Source of the DNA: JARRPM01 sp963792815
GTDB lineage: Bacteria; Pseudomonadota; Gammaproteobacteria; Pseudomonadales; Halieaceae
Length of the DNA: 64,000 bases
Direction of reading: 5' to 3'
Assembly (NCBI GenBank): GCA_963792815.1
Contig: CAWBXR010000003.1
Coordinates: 186,001 to 250,000 of the forward strand
The translations under genes were made by a program, and so were the position numbers. The notes beneath the pieces are model-generated. The model was not told the DNA's origin, did not search any database, and saw only the letters and a list, made by a program, of their open reading frames with translations. Positions 1 through 9,389 of this stretch are shown here, in pieces; the first letter of the stretch is position 1, and every line of letters starts with the position of its first letter.

Positions 1-45
1 AAGCAGTACAAGTAAACCGGCAGTTAAAACCGGTAAGCTGAAAAT

Positions 46-77
46 CTGGCGCAGCCCCTGGGAGGGGGCTGCGCCAG
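46..77 (-). terminator. Rho-independent terminator after ansB
   Basis: A perfect 13-bp GC-rich inverted repeat (ctggcgcagcccc / ggggctgcgccag) with a 6-nt loop lies 8 nt past the ansB stop codon. On the minus strand it is followed by ATTTTC, a short U-run in the transcript, which fits an intrinsic terminator for the asparaginase transcript. Confidence 0.75.
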
Positions 78-84
78 CCAGTCA

Positions 85-1152
85 TCAATACTCGTAGAAC
101 ATTTCCTGGATACGCTTGGGATCCTTGGTCTGGGTCAGCGCAAGCTGCAGCAGCACCCGCGACTTGGCCGGGTTGAATTCGCCGGAAGCCACAAACCCCA
201 TCTCATCGTCATTCACTTCATTGTTGCGCAGCACCAGGCCCTCGGGCAGGCGCGTACTGCGCACTACCACGATGCCGTCCGCTGCGGCCTTCTTGCAGGC
301 ATCCAGCGCAGGGCTCGTCATGTTGCCGTCACCGACACCGGCGATAACGATGCCCTTGGCGCCATTTTTGATTGCGGCCTCGATCAGGTCAGCGCTCATA
401 TTGGCATGGGCATAAATCACGTCTACCCGCGGCAGCTTGTCCAGCTTTTCGACATTGAAACCGGTCGCCTTGCCGAGCTTCTTGTCCATCGGCTCGAACC
501 ACTCCACCGTGCCGGTATGGACCAGGCCGGCGGGACCGCGGTTGACGCTTTCAAAGGTCTGCAGGCTGGTAGTATTGGTTTTAACGATATTGCGCGCGTA
601 GTGAAATTCGTCATTGAGGCTGACCAGGGTGCCCTTGCCGCTGGCCTCGGGGCTAATCGCGACGGCGACACCGTTGTAGATATTGCCGGGGCCGTCAGCA
701 CTGGTTGCGGTGGCCGGGCGCATGGAGCCAACCATCACCACCGGCTTGGTGCCCTGGGTTACCAGACTGAGAAAATAGCTGGTCTCCTCCAGGGTGTCGG
801 TACCGTGCATGATGACGATGCCATCCACGTCAGCGTCGGCCTGCGCCGCGGCGACGCTCTTGGCCAGCTTGAGCCAGACCTCGTCGTTCATATCCTGGCT
901 GCCGATATTGACCACCTGCTCGCCGGTTATATCCGCCAGCTTGCTCAGGTTGGGCACAGCATCAATCAGTGTATTGACATCATAGGCACCGGATTTGTAG
1001 CCGTAATCCCCGGCGCTGGCCTGGGCGCCGGCAATGGTGCCACCGGTCGCGATCATGCGGACATTGGGCAGGTCCTGCGCATTGGCTGCGCTCACCGTGA
1101 ATGATGCCATTGCGCCGAAGGCAAAGGCTGCCAGCCTGGTGTTGACTTTCAT
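85..1152 (-). CDS. ansB: Periplasmic type II L-asparaginase
   Basis: Hydrolyses L-asparagine to aspartate and ammonia, probably in the periplasm. The protein (355 aa, normal for the family) starts with a signal peptide ending near residue 25 (SAANA). Both asparaginase signatures are visible: ATGGTIAG, whose second Thr is the nucleophile at about residue 39, and HGTDTLEET, which carries the second catalytic Thr-Asp. An in-frame ATG eight codons upstream exists, but the chosen start has AGGGAG seven bases ahead and gives a proper signal peptide. It is followed by a strong terminator and lies close to genes for an amidohydrolase, a porin and a glutamate symporter, suggesting local scavenging of amino acids or amides. 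The family call is secure; exact substrate preference (Asn versus Gln) is not visible. Confidence 0.93.
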   Translation of the reverse strand: MKVNTRLAAFAFGAMASFTVSAANAQDLPNVRMIATGGTIAGAQASAGDYGYKSGAYDVNTLIDAVPNLSKLADITGEQVVNIGSQDMNDEVWLKLAKSVAAAQADADVDGIVIMHGTDTLEETSYFLSLVTQGTKPVVMVGSMRPATATSADGPGNIYNGVAVAISPEASGKGTLVSLNDEFHYARNIVKTNTTSLQTFESVNRGPAGLVHTGTVEWFEPMDKKLGKATGFNVEKLDKLPRVDVIYAHANMSADLIEAAIKNGAKGIVIAGVGDGNMTSPALDACKKAAADGIVVVRSTRLPEGLVLRNNEVNDDEMGFVASGEFNPAKSRVLLQLALTQTKDPKRIQEMFYEY

Positions 1153-1256
1153 GTTTAAACTCCCTGATAGTTTCATCCTCGTTGCCGATCTTTAGTGCAC
1201 TACTTCGCGCGGACAGGTCCTATCCAGTCACGGAATTCGCTGTTTGTGGACCGTGC

Positions 1257-2411
1257 CTATGGTGCCCTTTTCGATCCTAAATTGACAGACTCCCAAGCCC
1301 TCACCCGGCTGCGGGCCCGATCGAAAAGACGTTCATAATTACCCTTGGTAACCTTTTGCTTCGCCTCGGGCGTCAACAGCTCCCAAACCGGGGCGTAGGC
1401 ATCATACACGGCTAACATCGCATCCACCGAGGTAGGTGCGACAACGTCGGTACCGAACAGGAAACGGTCGGGGTGACGGTTGAGCGCATCGGCCATGCGC
1501 CGGGTAGCCTCAGGGCTGGAGGTTGCGTACTTGGCTACCTCGTCCCAGGAAATATCCAGGTAGACGTGGCTGAGCTCAGGGTCGGTACAGATCTTTTCCA
1601 CGATGGCAACCTGCTCGGCGACCGGCCGGACCACCCGCCCGACCCCGATGTGCGCCCAGATGATTGTGGTGTCGGGGTGGCGCAGGAACAGATCCTTCAT
1701 CTGCTTCAGCATATAGGGCTCCTGCCCCGACTTGGGAAAGGGCACATTAACGTCATTGTGCAGCAGCACGATCAGGCCCGTTTCGCCGGCAAACTCGAGA
1801 ATACGATCAAGCGCCGGATTCGTCAGGCTGGCAACCTCCCCCGCCACCTTGGCCGAGACGAATTCCTTGTGGATCGTGAATTCGCCGATACCGGAGAATA
1901 CGCCCGGGAACGTGGTCAATACACGCCGGATATGATCCGTAGCGTACATATCGGCGGGATTGAAACCGGTGATCATGGGATCAAGCCGCGCCTGCTGTTC
2001 CGGCGCGAGCGCCTCGTAGGCCATCGCAATCTGCGCGTCGGTAAATGAATAATAGTAGAGCGGTGCGTCGGTCTGCAGGTAATAGGTCGGCGCGAAGTCA
2101 CCCGTGTTGTGCCACGACCACATCTGCTGCAAAGGCAGGCCGAATACGGTAGAGCGGCCGATGGTATCGCCCATCATGTCGACCAGGTCGGACATGCTGG
2201 TGCCTTCCTGCACGTAGTTGGTCAGGTGGAAGTGCGAGTCGTGAAATTTGGCGTTTTCCCAGCTGGCGGTATCCGCAGACTGTGCCATGGCCGTCCCGCT
2301 CAACAGAACCAACCCGACTACGCCCAGGAAGCCAGCCAAGGTGCTGCGCCGCGAGTCCCCGGGGGACCACAGTTGTTGTCCCGAATTAGTTCGTTGCATA
2401 TCCTGTATCAC
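1257..2411 (-). CDS. Secreted amidohydrolase (Amidohydrolase_2-type TIM barrel)
   Basis: A 384-aa exported metal-dependent hydrolase. A GTG start fits best because AAGGAG lies five bases upstream; an ATG four codons later is too far from it. A hydrophobic stretch (GFLGVVGLVLLSGTAMA) is the signal sequence. HDSHFHLTNY near residue 60 carries the HxH metal motif of the amidohydrolase superfamily, IIWAHIGVG near 265 another metal-binding His, and FLFGTDVVAP near 330 the C-terminal Asp typical of family PF04909. Substrates of this family range over decarboxylations and amide or lactone hydrolysis, so the reaction is unknown. It sits between ansB and a porin on the same strand, so a role in using an imported organic acid or amide is plausible but unproven. 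Confidence 0.75.
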   Translation of the reverse strand: MIQDMQRTNSGQQLWSPGDSRRSTLAGFLGVVGLVLLSGTAMAQSADTASWENAKFHDSHFHLTNYVQEGTSMSDLVDMMGDTIGRSTVFGLPLQQMWSWHNTGDFAPTYYLQTDAPLYYYSFTDAQIAMAYEALAPEQQARLDPMITGFNPADMYATDHIRRVLTTFPGVFSGIGEFTIHKEFVSAKVAGEVASLTNPALDRILEFAGETGLIVLLHNDVNVPFPKSGQEPYMLKQMKDLFLRHPDTTIIWAHIGVGRVVRPVAEQVAIVEKICTDPELSHVYLDISWDEVAKYATSSPEATRRMADALNRHPDRFLFGTDVVAPTSVDAMLAVYDAYAPVWELLTPEAKQKVTKGNYERLFDRARSRVRAWESVNLGSKRAP

Positions 2412-2444
2412 CCTGTCTCCTTATGCAGCCCGTAACCAGAGCTG

Positions 2445-4121
2445 TCAGAAAAATATTGAGAAAGCGGCGGCCAGGGTATTCCCTTTCTGGCCCCCGACGT
2501 AGTAACCGAAATTGCTGCTCACCGGTGACTTGTCGACATAGCCATACTGCAGGTTCAGCCGGTAATTGCGCGAATTGAACGGGTACCAGTTCATACCCAC
2601 CAGGTATTCAGAGCTGTCGCCGAAACCGGCGCTGCTGTCACCGAATATCTGGGAGGTTGCGCTATAAAGCTCAAGCACCTTCGGCATGGGGTAAAATGCC
2701 GCCTGTATGTAGAAGCCGTTATCCTTGATCTCGTCCACGGGCACGTAGCCGTCGGCCTTGAAGCCGTCCAGCCAGCGCTGGTAAAACTCGGCCTGCAGGA
2801 AAATGCCGTGGTATTTCATGCCGGCATCGATTGACAGAACCCGGTAATCCACGTCGGTTACCGTTACGCCCGGGGCCAGGGACCCGGTTTCGAAAACATT
2901 GAGACTGTCCGCCAGCCGCAGGGCCGTGTTGCCCGGGTTCTGGTCAGTGTCGGTGTAACGCTCTTCGGGACTGTATACGGCAGACATACCGAACCGGGTC
3001 GCCAGCTTTTCATGATACTCCCAGTCACCATAGCCACCACGGGGCCCGAACTCTCCGGTTGTCGGCATCCACCAGACGCTTCCGCCGTAGGTAAAGCTCC
3101 GGTCGAGTTGGCTTGCGGTATTGCCGAGGGTGCTGGAGGTATTGCCCATCGAAACGCTATACCACAGGCCGGGCGACACTTTGCCGCTGGCCCACATACC
3201 CTGGGTGAAAAATGGCCGGAAAAATTCATCAGCCATCACCCGGTCGTTACCCAGCCAGTAGGGGTGCGAGCCCTGCATTGACCGTGAACCGGGGTTGCCG
3301 AAAATGCCAGCAAACAGATTGAAACTCTCATCAAACGTGTAACCGATATTGCCAAACAGGGCGTCCTGGTCGGTAGCGGTAACCGTCCACCAGGCGATGG
3401 CGTAACGCAGCTTCGGGACGCCTACCCAGCCCTGCAGCCAGACAATTGCCCTGTGTGAGTAGATGTCATTGCGGCCATCGACCGGACGCACCTCACCGAG
3501 GTGGTCGGTAAACTCCTTGTTATCGTCCATCTGGTTGAGGTAGCGCACCAGGGTATAGGCGCTCAGGGTTGCTTCCCCAACCTCGCTCTTGCCCACCAGG
3601 AAGCCCTTGCCCGGGTCGAAATAGCCCCAACTTTCACCTCCCTCCAGATAGGGCTCGGGCTCGCTCGCCGCAGTTGTGGCCGGCTGTGCTGATGTGTCGC
3701 TACCAGCGGTAGCTTTATCAGCCAGTGCCAGGGAGACGACTGCAGGGGCCGGGGTGCCCGCTGAGGGCTGGGCTTGAACACCGCTGGGCGCAGGAGGCGC
3801 ACTCTCGGCCAGTCCTGTCGGGCTTGACCTGGCGGCCGTAGGCGCCGCACCGGGTGACGCAGCTACAAAGAATTCGGCGCTGCAACCGTCCAGCACCCAT
3901 ACGCCGCCATCGTCATAACCCCAGCTTTTTCCCAGCAGACAGGCACTGTCACCGGTCGAACGCGCCATCAATATGCCCGCAGACGTATTGGCCGCACAGT
4001 GCTGGCGCTGGCCCGAAACGGAAGCACAGCTCACGGAGGTGGTGCCGGATTCGGCTGCGTTGGCGTTCGCCACCAGTAGAACTGCCGCTGCCACTGACAC
4101 TGCAAGATATAAGTTTTTCAT
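2445..4121 (-). CDS. Outer-membrane porin-like protein with N-terminal DUF3011 domain
   Basis: The reading frame is open further upstream, but the first sensible start is at 4121, which gives a signal peptide (MKNLYLAVSVAAAVLLVANA); the upstream extension looks non-coding. The mature 558-aa protein has three parts. Residues ~25-80 resemble DUF3011 (Cys-rich, with GKSWGYDDGGVWVLDGC). Residues ~85-140 are an Ala/Pro/Ser-rich linker. From ~145 to the end there is a region of alternating aromatic strands ending in FSIFF, typical of a beta-barrel recognised by the BAM complex, most like phosphate-selective porin O/P or similar large porins. DUF3011 fused to a porin is uncommon to my knowledge. Substrate unknown; neighbours suggest amino acids or small acids. 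Confidence 0.7.
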   Translation of the reverse strand: MKNLYLAVSVAAAVLLVANANAAESGTTSVSCASVSGQRQHCAANTSAGILMARSTGDSACLLGKSWGYDDGGVWVLDGCSAEFFVAASPGAAPTAARSSPTGLAESAPPAPSGVQAQPSAGTPAPAVVSLALADKATAGSDTSAQPATTAASEPEPYLEGGESWGYFDPGKGFLVGKSEVGEATLSAYTLVRYLNQMDDNKEFTDHLGEVRPVDGRNDIYSHRAIVWLQGWVGVPKLRYAIAWWTVTATDQDALFGNIGYTFDESFNLFAGIFGNPGSRSMQGSHPYWLGNDRVMADEFFRPFFTQGMWASGKVSPGLWYSVSMGNTSSTLGNTASQLDRSFTYGGSVWWMPTTGEFGPRGGYGDWEYHEKLATRFGMSAVYSPEERYTDTDQNPGNTALRLADSLNVFETGSLAPGVTVTDVDYRVLSIDAGMKYHGIFLQAEFYQRWLDGFKADGYVPVDEIKDNGFYIQAAFYPMPKVLELYSATSQIFGDSSAGFGDSSEYLVGMNWYPFNSRNYRLNLQYGYVDKSPVSSNFGYYVGGQKGNTLAAAFSIFF

Positions 4122-4496
4122 ATTGGTTTGTCGTGAGCCCAGGTTGTGGCCCTGAATAGGTCCGGTTTCGCGGAGAACAAAAGCTTCAACTGGAAACTCG
4201 AGACAAGTGGTATAGAGCTGCACACAGCAACCCCGCAAGAACCTCTCAAAATCCCAGTGAGACAGCATTTTCTGTGCACCATATAACCACTTATTCACGT
4301 GGTTTTTATTGACCCAAATCAACTGCACCCGGATCAGTATCTGTACACTTAATTGTGTGTAGCAACCTTCGGGGAATCGACATTCTATACACGCTTTACC
4401 GGGTATCGCCCTATCCGCAATCGCCGGCACAAACTCACGGGCAGCGCTATAGAGCTGGCGAACCATTAGTCTGTAAGTCCCACAAGGTGCCTGACC
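4122..4496. promoter_or_regulatory. Divergent intergenic region between porin and gltS
   Basis: About 375 bp without a gene between divergently read neighbours, so both promoters must lie here. An exact 10-nt direct repeat, tatagagctg, occurs at 4211-4220 and 4448-4457, one copy near each gene, and may be a regulator site. A small hairpin aaccac/gtggtt at 4285-4304, followed by a T-run, is terminator-like or a palindromic operator. No promoter hexamers are convincing. Confidence 0.4.
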
Positions 4497-5729
4497 ATGC
4501 AGTTTCTTGAAATCACTGACGGCGTTTTGCGCATAGAATCCTTTATGGCGATCACCCTCGGTATCATCGTGCTTTTTGTCGGTAAGCGCATAAATGACTC
4601 GGTTGGCTTCCTGCAGGAGTTCAGTATTCCCGAACCCGTCACCGGCGGTTTGCTGTTCTCGCTTCTGTTCTGTCTCCTCTACGTGCTCAGCGGAATCGCG
4701 GTTGAGTTCGACCTGGCCTCAAGGGATGTACTACTCGTATACTTCTTCACCACCATCGGTATAAACGCCAGCCTGGGAGATCTGCTCAAGGGCGGCAAAC
4801 CACTGGTAATCCTGCTCACAATCACGATCGGCTACATGATTTTGCAGAACCTGGTCGGCGTTTCTGTAGCGTCATTGCTCGATCTGCCCGCGCAGATCGG
4901 CCTGCTGGGAGGCACCGTATCGCTCATCGGCGGGCACGGTACCGCAATCGCCTGGGCACCGCGTATCGCTGAAGATTTCGGCATCAGCAACGCCATGGAG
5001 GTTGGCATTGCCTGTGCCACCTTTGGCCTGATTCTGGCGAGCCTGATGGGCGGCCCGGTCGCTAAATTCCTGATCAATCGCCATAAACTCGAGCCGGAAA
5101 GCCCCGGATCACTGGATGTGGGGCTGTCCGAAACAGCGCAAAATGCCGGAATCGGCCATCTGGATTTCCTCGATGCGGTCCTCGCCATCCACATCTGTGT
5201 CATCGTAGGCATGTTTATCAACGCGGGCCTCGCAGAAGCCGGCCTTAAATTACCGCTATTTGTAACCTGTTTGTTCGCAGGCATCCTGATCACTAACCTG
5301 GTACCGACAAACTTTCCCCGCCTCACCGGCACTCGCTGGCCGACCAGGACACCAGCCGTCGCCCTGATCGCTGACATTTCCCTTGGTACGTTTCTGGCGA
5401 TGTCACTGATGAGCATGCAATTATGGACGCTGGTGGATCTGGCGGGACCCATATTCACCATTTTGGCCATCCAGTTCGTGGCCGCCATCGCGATCAATAT
5501 TTTCGTCGTTTTCCCGGCCATGGGAAGCAACTATGACGCGGCGGTGGTGTGCTCAGGTTTCGGCGGAATCTCCCTCGGCTCCACCCCCACCGCCATGGCC
5601 AACATGGCTGCGGTCGCGCACCGCTACGGCGCCTCTCATCTTGCGTTCATTATCGTTCCGCTGGTTTGCGCCTTCTTTATCGACCTGGCGAATGCACTGC
5701 TGATCCCCTACTTCCTTGCCAACTTCTGA
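4497..5729 (+). CDS. gltS: Sodium/glutamate symporter
   Basis: A 410-aa inner-membrane Na+-coupled glutamate uptake carrier of the GltS (ESS) family. The N-terminal block IPEPVTGGLL near residue 45 and the repeated re-entrant loop motif GGTVSLIGGHGTAIAWAP near residue 140, with its second copy GGISLGSTPTAMANM near residue 360, are hallmarks of this family. About ten to twelve hydrophobic segments cover the whole length and the size matches E. coli GltS (401 aa). It is divergent from the porin and asparaginase genes. Asparaginase yields aspartate, so the cluster may feed acidic amino acids into the cell; this is inference. Confidence 0.93.
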   Translation: MQFLEITDGVLRIESFMAITLGIIVLFVGKRINDSVGFLQEFSIPEPVTGGLLFSLLFCLLYVLSGIAVEFDLASRDVLLVYFFTTIGINASLGDLLKGGKPLVILLTITIGYMILQNLVGVSVASLLDLPAQIGLLGGTVSLIGGHGTAIAWAPRIAEDFGISNAMEVGIACATFGLILASLMGGPVAKFLINRHKLEPESPGSLDVGLSETAQNAGIGHLDFLDAVLAIHICVIVGMFINAGLAEAGLKLPLFVTCLFAGILITNLVPTNFPRLTGTRWPTRTPAVALIADISLGTFLAMSLMSMQLWTLVDLAGPIFTILAIQFVAAIAINIFVVFPAMGSNYDAAVVCSGFGGISLGSTPTAMANMAAVAHRYGASHLAFIIVPLVCAFFIDLANALLIPYFLANF

Positions 5730-5834
5730 TCTGGCCCTTACAGGTAGCGTAACCGATCTATTCACGTCAACCGGAAGGTTCTCGCGGGCGAGGATATTTA
5801 ATTTCGCACCTTATTGTGAATTAGATTCGCAAGA

Positions 5835-5854
5835 CACTAGACTGGTCGGTAGTG
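5835..5854. promoter_or_regulatory. Candidate TetR-type operator
   Basis: An imperfect 20-bp palindrome (cactagactggtcggtagtg) with cacta/tagtg outer arms lies about 140 bp ahead of the TetR gene. The core actggtcggt resembles many TetR-family autoregulatory sites. There is no experimental or comparative support here. Confidence 0.35.
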
Positions 5855-6077
5855 ACACAATCAACTATGCGCCATACGAGTGATTTGATGTGGGTCAAAC
5901 CCTGCCACTTTGAGCGCAGCTCCGCGTTCTACATGGCTTTAAACTCCACACTCTCGAGGCCGGCAAAAAGCAGATGACTGAAGATCTGGGGTAAGAACCC
6001 AGGACATTGCAAGCAGGGCGCGCACACCCAAGGGCCAGCGCACCCTGCGGGCCATCCTCGACGCCACTTTTGACCTG

Positions 6078-6605
6078 GTGGGCTCCGAGGGACTGGCGGC
6101 GGCCTCCCAGGAGGCGATTGCCAGACGGGCCAACGTCACCCAGAGCGCGGTGCGGCACTATTTTCCCAAGAAAGAGGATCTGCTGGACGCGTTCTTTGTG
6201 GAGAGTATTGAGCGACTGGTGAGCCAGTTCGGGGAAGAGTTCGCCAGAGTCGATAAAGACCCGTTGTCGCGCGTGCTCGGCATCGCCTCGCTGCACTACG
6301 AGCGCATACTCAGTGTGGAGGATGTAGCGTATTTCGAAATAGCTTCTGCCTGGTCGCGCGACCCGGTCTACCGGGAAGTCCGCAACGAGTGGTACAAACG
6401 CACGGCCCGATACTACTTCGAGCTGATCCGGGAAATACAACCCGAGTGGGACGAAGAGCGCTGTAATGCGGCTGTTTTCCAGATCATCACCCTGGTGCTG
6501 GGCGGCTGGGCAACAATGGGCAGCTCTCGGGCGCTATACCCGCGCAAAGGGCGCAGTGCACTGAAGGCGATTCTGCTTGAGGGTATCAAGCGGCTACTGG
6601 CCTGA
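6078..6605 (+). CDS. TetR-family transcriptional regulator, 5' end uncertain
   Basis: A one-component repressor: an N-terminal TetR helix-turn-helix (AIARRANVTQSAVRHYFPKK) is followed by an all-helical ligand domain. The GTG used as start cuts off helix 1 of the DNA-binding domain. The same frame stays open upstream and encodes a typical TetR start (RTPKGQRTLRAILDATFDL, from about position 6021), but has no ATG, GTG or TTG before a stop at 5979. An ATG at 5974 reads six codons and stops at 5992; one extra G in the GGGG run at 5988-5991 would join it to this frame and give a 210-aa protein, the usual TetR length. So the gene is probably 5974-6605 with a one-base deletion that is either an assembly error or a real mutation. 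It converges on the large LuxR-type gene; its target is unknown. Confidence 0.75.
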   Translation: MGSEGLAAASQEAIARRANVTQSAVRHYFPKKEDLLDAFFVESIERLVSQFGEEFARVDKDPLSRVLGIASLHYERILSVEDVAYFEIASAWSRDPVYREVRNEWYKRTARYYFELIREIQPEWDEERCNAAVFQIITLVLGGWATMGSSRALYPRKGRSALKAILLEGIKRLLA

Positions 6606-6634
6606 AAATCCCAGCTGCGGGCGCTCACGACCCG

Positions 6635-9331
6635 CTACTCCAGTATCCCCAGCATGCGCGCCCGGGCGAGCAGGTGCTGGCGGGTGCCCGCCTGCAGCTT
6701 GTGAAACATATTCTTGAGGTGCCACTTGACCGTCTGGTCGCCCACATCCAGGGCCTGGGCAATCTTTTTGTTGGAGAGATTGCCCGCCAGTAACTGCAAT
6801 ACCTCGTTTTCCTTGGGCGTCAACAGCGCGTTTGCCACTACCCGCGGCTGATCGCTCGCGCGCTTGCTGCCTCCCCCGCGGGCATGCCGCGAGTCCTCGA
6901 TAACGCCCTGAGCCCTGTCAGTCACCCCGGTTTCGCCAGCCGCCAGATCCGCAAAAGTCGGGTAGGTATCGGCCAGCACACGACCAAGGCCCAAAGTCCT
7001 GGCCAGGCTCGCGGCCTCGCCTGCCATTGCATCTGCGTTGTCACCACCGTGCTGAATGGCGAGAGCCTTGAGCAGCTGAACCTGGATAGCTTCCCGCACC
7101 CGGCGCATTTGCTTGGTCATCAAGTCGACCGCTTCCAACTCGGGCAACACGGAGTCCCAGTGGTAACTGACGATGGCGGAATAGGCCCTGGAGATGCCGA
7201 ACTGAGGCGCGACCAGGGGAAGCAGAACGCCCCAGCGGCCCTCCTGGTGCTGCTCCAGCTGCCGCAACGCGGCAAGCCGCGCCTGGCAGGCCTTGTCCTG
7301 TTGCCGTAGAGCGAGCATCCGAATTTCCTCCGCGAGGCTGGCGAGGCACAAGCGGGGAAGTTCGCGCGTGTCACCGATGGCACGCAACTGCTCGATAAGG
7401 TCGTGGGCCTTGCTCTGCACGCCTGCGGCGGACGCCAGGCGGGCGGCGGTAATATAGCCGTGGATAATGGCGTCGGGAGGCGCATGGCGTTCCAGCACAT
7501 CCAGTCGATCGGCCAGTAACAGGCTGGCCTCGTCGAACAGTTCCCGTTCCCACAGCACTGCGGCCAGGGTCGCCGCCAGCATCGCGGCAATCGGGCTGCG
7601 CCGCCCGGACTCCCCCTCCGCCCTGGCCAGCGCCAGCCGCAGGCCCTCCTCCGCCAAACCCACCTGGCCTTCCCACAAGTAGGTGAATCCGGACAGCCAG
7701 GCCGACCAGCCCTGGGCGTAACTGAGCTCGGCGACCCGCGGGAACTTTCGCAGTCGCTGCAGGTAATGGTTGGCATTTTCCGGCTTGCCCTGGAACAGTT
7801 CCAGGGCCGCCAGCAGGTTGGTGCCGACGATTTGTTGATGGGGCGGCTGGCTCTGCAGTGTGTCGCGCCAGGGTGAGATATAGCTCTCCATGCTCGCGAA
7901 ATCGTCGGTAAAAAACGCTGCGGTAGCACAGATTTCCGCCGCCTCGCAGCGCTCTGAAGGGTCCGCGCCGGGCGCGGCCAGGATAGGTTCGACCAACGCC
8001 GCCGCTTCGCTGTGTCGTTCACTCTGGGCCAGGGCCCAGGCAGTGGTGATGCGCAAGCGCGGCCTGCGCTCTATCTCGCTCTCCGGCAGGTGATCCAGCC
8101 ACTCGAGCACTCGCGACACCCTGCCCTGGGTCAGGATGCCATACAGGCAGCGCTCTATCAGGTCGAAGGCAAAAACCTCCTCTCCCGCGAGGCGGGCCTG
8201 CTGCGCGGCCTCTTCATACAATTCATGCTCTGCCAGCCATTGCGCAGCCCGGGCGTGCAATTGCCGGCGGTGTTCCGCCGGCAGTCGGTCGAAACGCTCG
8301 ATGAGAAACTCCCGGGCGATGGGGTGAATCCTGATCCAGTCGCCGCTCACCACGTCCTGGAAAATCGGGGTGGCGTCGCGCAGGCGGGCAAGCATCGCCG
8401 CGCTGTCGTCGTTTTCTGTCAGCCACTGGCAAAGCTCGGGGTGCACCCGCGCCAGGCAGGAGATCTCGACCAGGAACATCACCTCGTCAGCCGCCAGCCG
8501 GTTGACCAGTACTTCCATGAAATAGTGCTGCAGATCCCCGCTGCGGGAGGAAAACTCGGCGATCGCCTCGCGCAGGTTGGTCCGCTTGATCACGCTGGAC
8601 ATGGCCAGCTGGACGCCCAACGGCCAGCCCTCGGTCAATTCATACAGCCGCACGCAGCTGTCCTTATCTATCGCCGGGGCGGGGCTGGCCTCCAGTACCA
8701 GGGAAGTCTCCTCCAGGGTGAAGCACAGGTCCTCGGCGTGGAGCTGCAGCATGCGCCCGCTGGCGATCAGTTCGGCCAGGTTCAGCGGCAGTGCCCGGCG
8801 AGAGGCAACAATCACTCTAAGGTTGGCCGGAGCATTGAGCAGCAGGTAGATCAAGAGGGAGCTGGTGGTCGCTTCGGGAAGAGTGTGAGCATCATCCAGA
8901 ATAAGCTCCACATCGACGGCCATACTAGCCACTTCCGCCAGCCAGACGGTCAGCGCCTCAAGCTCCCCGCCATGGCGGATCGCGACGGAGCCCGCGTCGC
9001 GCACAAACTTACCCGAGCCACTGCCGATGCTGAGGGCAACGTCGAGGCCGCGCACAAAGCTGGCGGGGTCGTCGTGCTCATCCAGGGTCAACCAGGCGAC
9101 GATAGCACCTGACTCCAGCGCCTCCCGCCGCCACTGCAATAACAGCGAGGTCTTGCCATAGCCAACGGCCGCCTGCAGGGCGATCAGGAAGCGCTCGCTC
9201 TGGTTGCCGCTGTTGAGACCGAGGCGCTCACGGTACAGCAAAGACCGGGAGGCCTTGGGCGCGGTCGCTTTGAGGGTCAACCGGGGGTCGCTGGTATGCT
9301 GTCTCATATAGCGCGAAAGTCTAACAGTCAT
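6635..9331 (-). CDS. MalT-like LuxR-family ATP-dependent transcriptional activator
   Basis: An 898-aa STAND-type regulator with the size and layout of MalT (901 aa). The N-terminal nucleotide-binding domain shows a Walker A (AAVGYGKTSLLLQW, ~residue 55) and a Walker B-like LILDDAHTLP (~residue 140). A long helical TPR-like region follows (~350-800), and a C-terminal LuxR helix-turn-helix (~835-898, LTPKENEVLQLLAGN then NKKIAQALDVGDQTVKWHLK). Such proteins bind an inducer and ATP, oligomerise and activate promoters. It is read divergently from the GST/BASS operon, and a G-rich palindrome lies between them; a second similar palindrome lies before the CoA-ligase and DUF6632 genes. MalT itself binds G-rich boxes, so this protein is a natural candidate activator of the whole 9.6-16.7 kb block. 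Inducer unknown. Confidence 0.88.
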   Translation of the reverse strand: MTVRLSRYMRQHTSDPRLTLKATAPKASRSLLYRERLGLNSGNQSERFLIALQAAVGYGKTSLLLQWRREALESGAIVAWLTLDEHDDPASFVRGLDVALSIGSGSGKFVRDAGSVAIRHGGELEALTVWLAEVASMAVDVELILDDAHTLPEATTSSLLIYLLLNAPANLRVIVASRRALPLNLAELIASGRMLQLHAEDLCFTLEETSLVLEASPAPAIDKDSCVRLYELTEGWPLGVQLAMSSVIKRTNLREAIAEFSSRSGDLQHYFMEVLVNRLAADEVMFLVEISCLARVHPELCQWLTENDDSAAMLARLRDATPIFQDVVSGDWIRIHPIAREFLIERFDRLPAEHRRQLHARAAQWLAEHELYEEAAQQARLAGEEVFAFDLIERCLYGILTQGRVSRVLEWLDHLPESEIERRPRLRITTAWALAQSERHSEAAALVEPILAAPGADPSERCEAAEICATAAFFTDDFASMESYISPWRDTLQSQPPHQQIVGTNLLAALELFQGKPENANHYLQRLRKFPRVAELSYAQGWSAWLSGFTYLWEGQVGLAEEGLRLALARAEGESGRRSPIAAMLAATLAAVLWERELFDEASLLLADRLDVLERHAPPDAIIHGYITAARLASAAGVQSKAHDLIEQLRAIGDTRELPRLCLASLAEEIRMLALRQQDKACQARLAALRQLEQHQEGRWGVLLPLVAPQFGISRAYSAIVSYHWDSVLPELEAVDLMTKQMRRVREAIQVQLLKALAIQHGGDNADAMAGEAASLARTLGLGRVLADTYPTFADLAAGETGVTDRAQGVIEDSRHARGGGSKRASDQPRVVANALLTPKENEVLQLLAGNLSNKKIAQALDVGDQTVKWHLKNMFHKLQAGTRQHLLARARMLGILE

Positions 9332-9389
9332 TCACACCCGCGTCACAAGTCACGAGGGGGTGCAAAAAAGCGGAAACCCCCCGGAAAAA

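Noticed and set aside
4122..4466. N-terminal extension of the porin reading frame
   Set aside because: It precedes a clear signal peptide and would bury it; the region looks like a divergent promoter.
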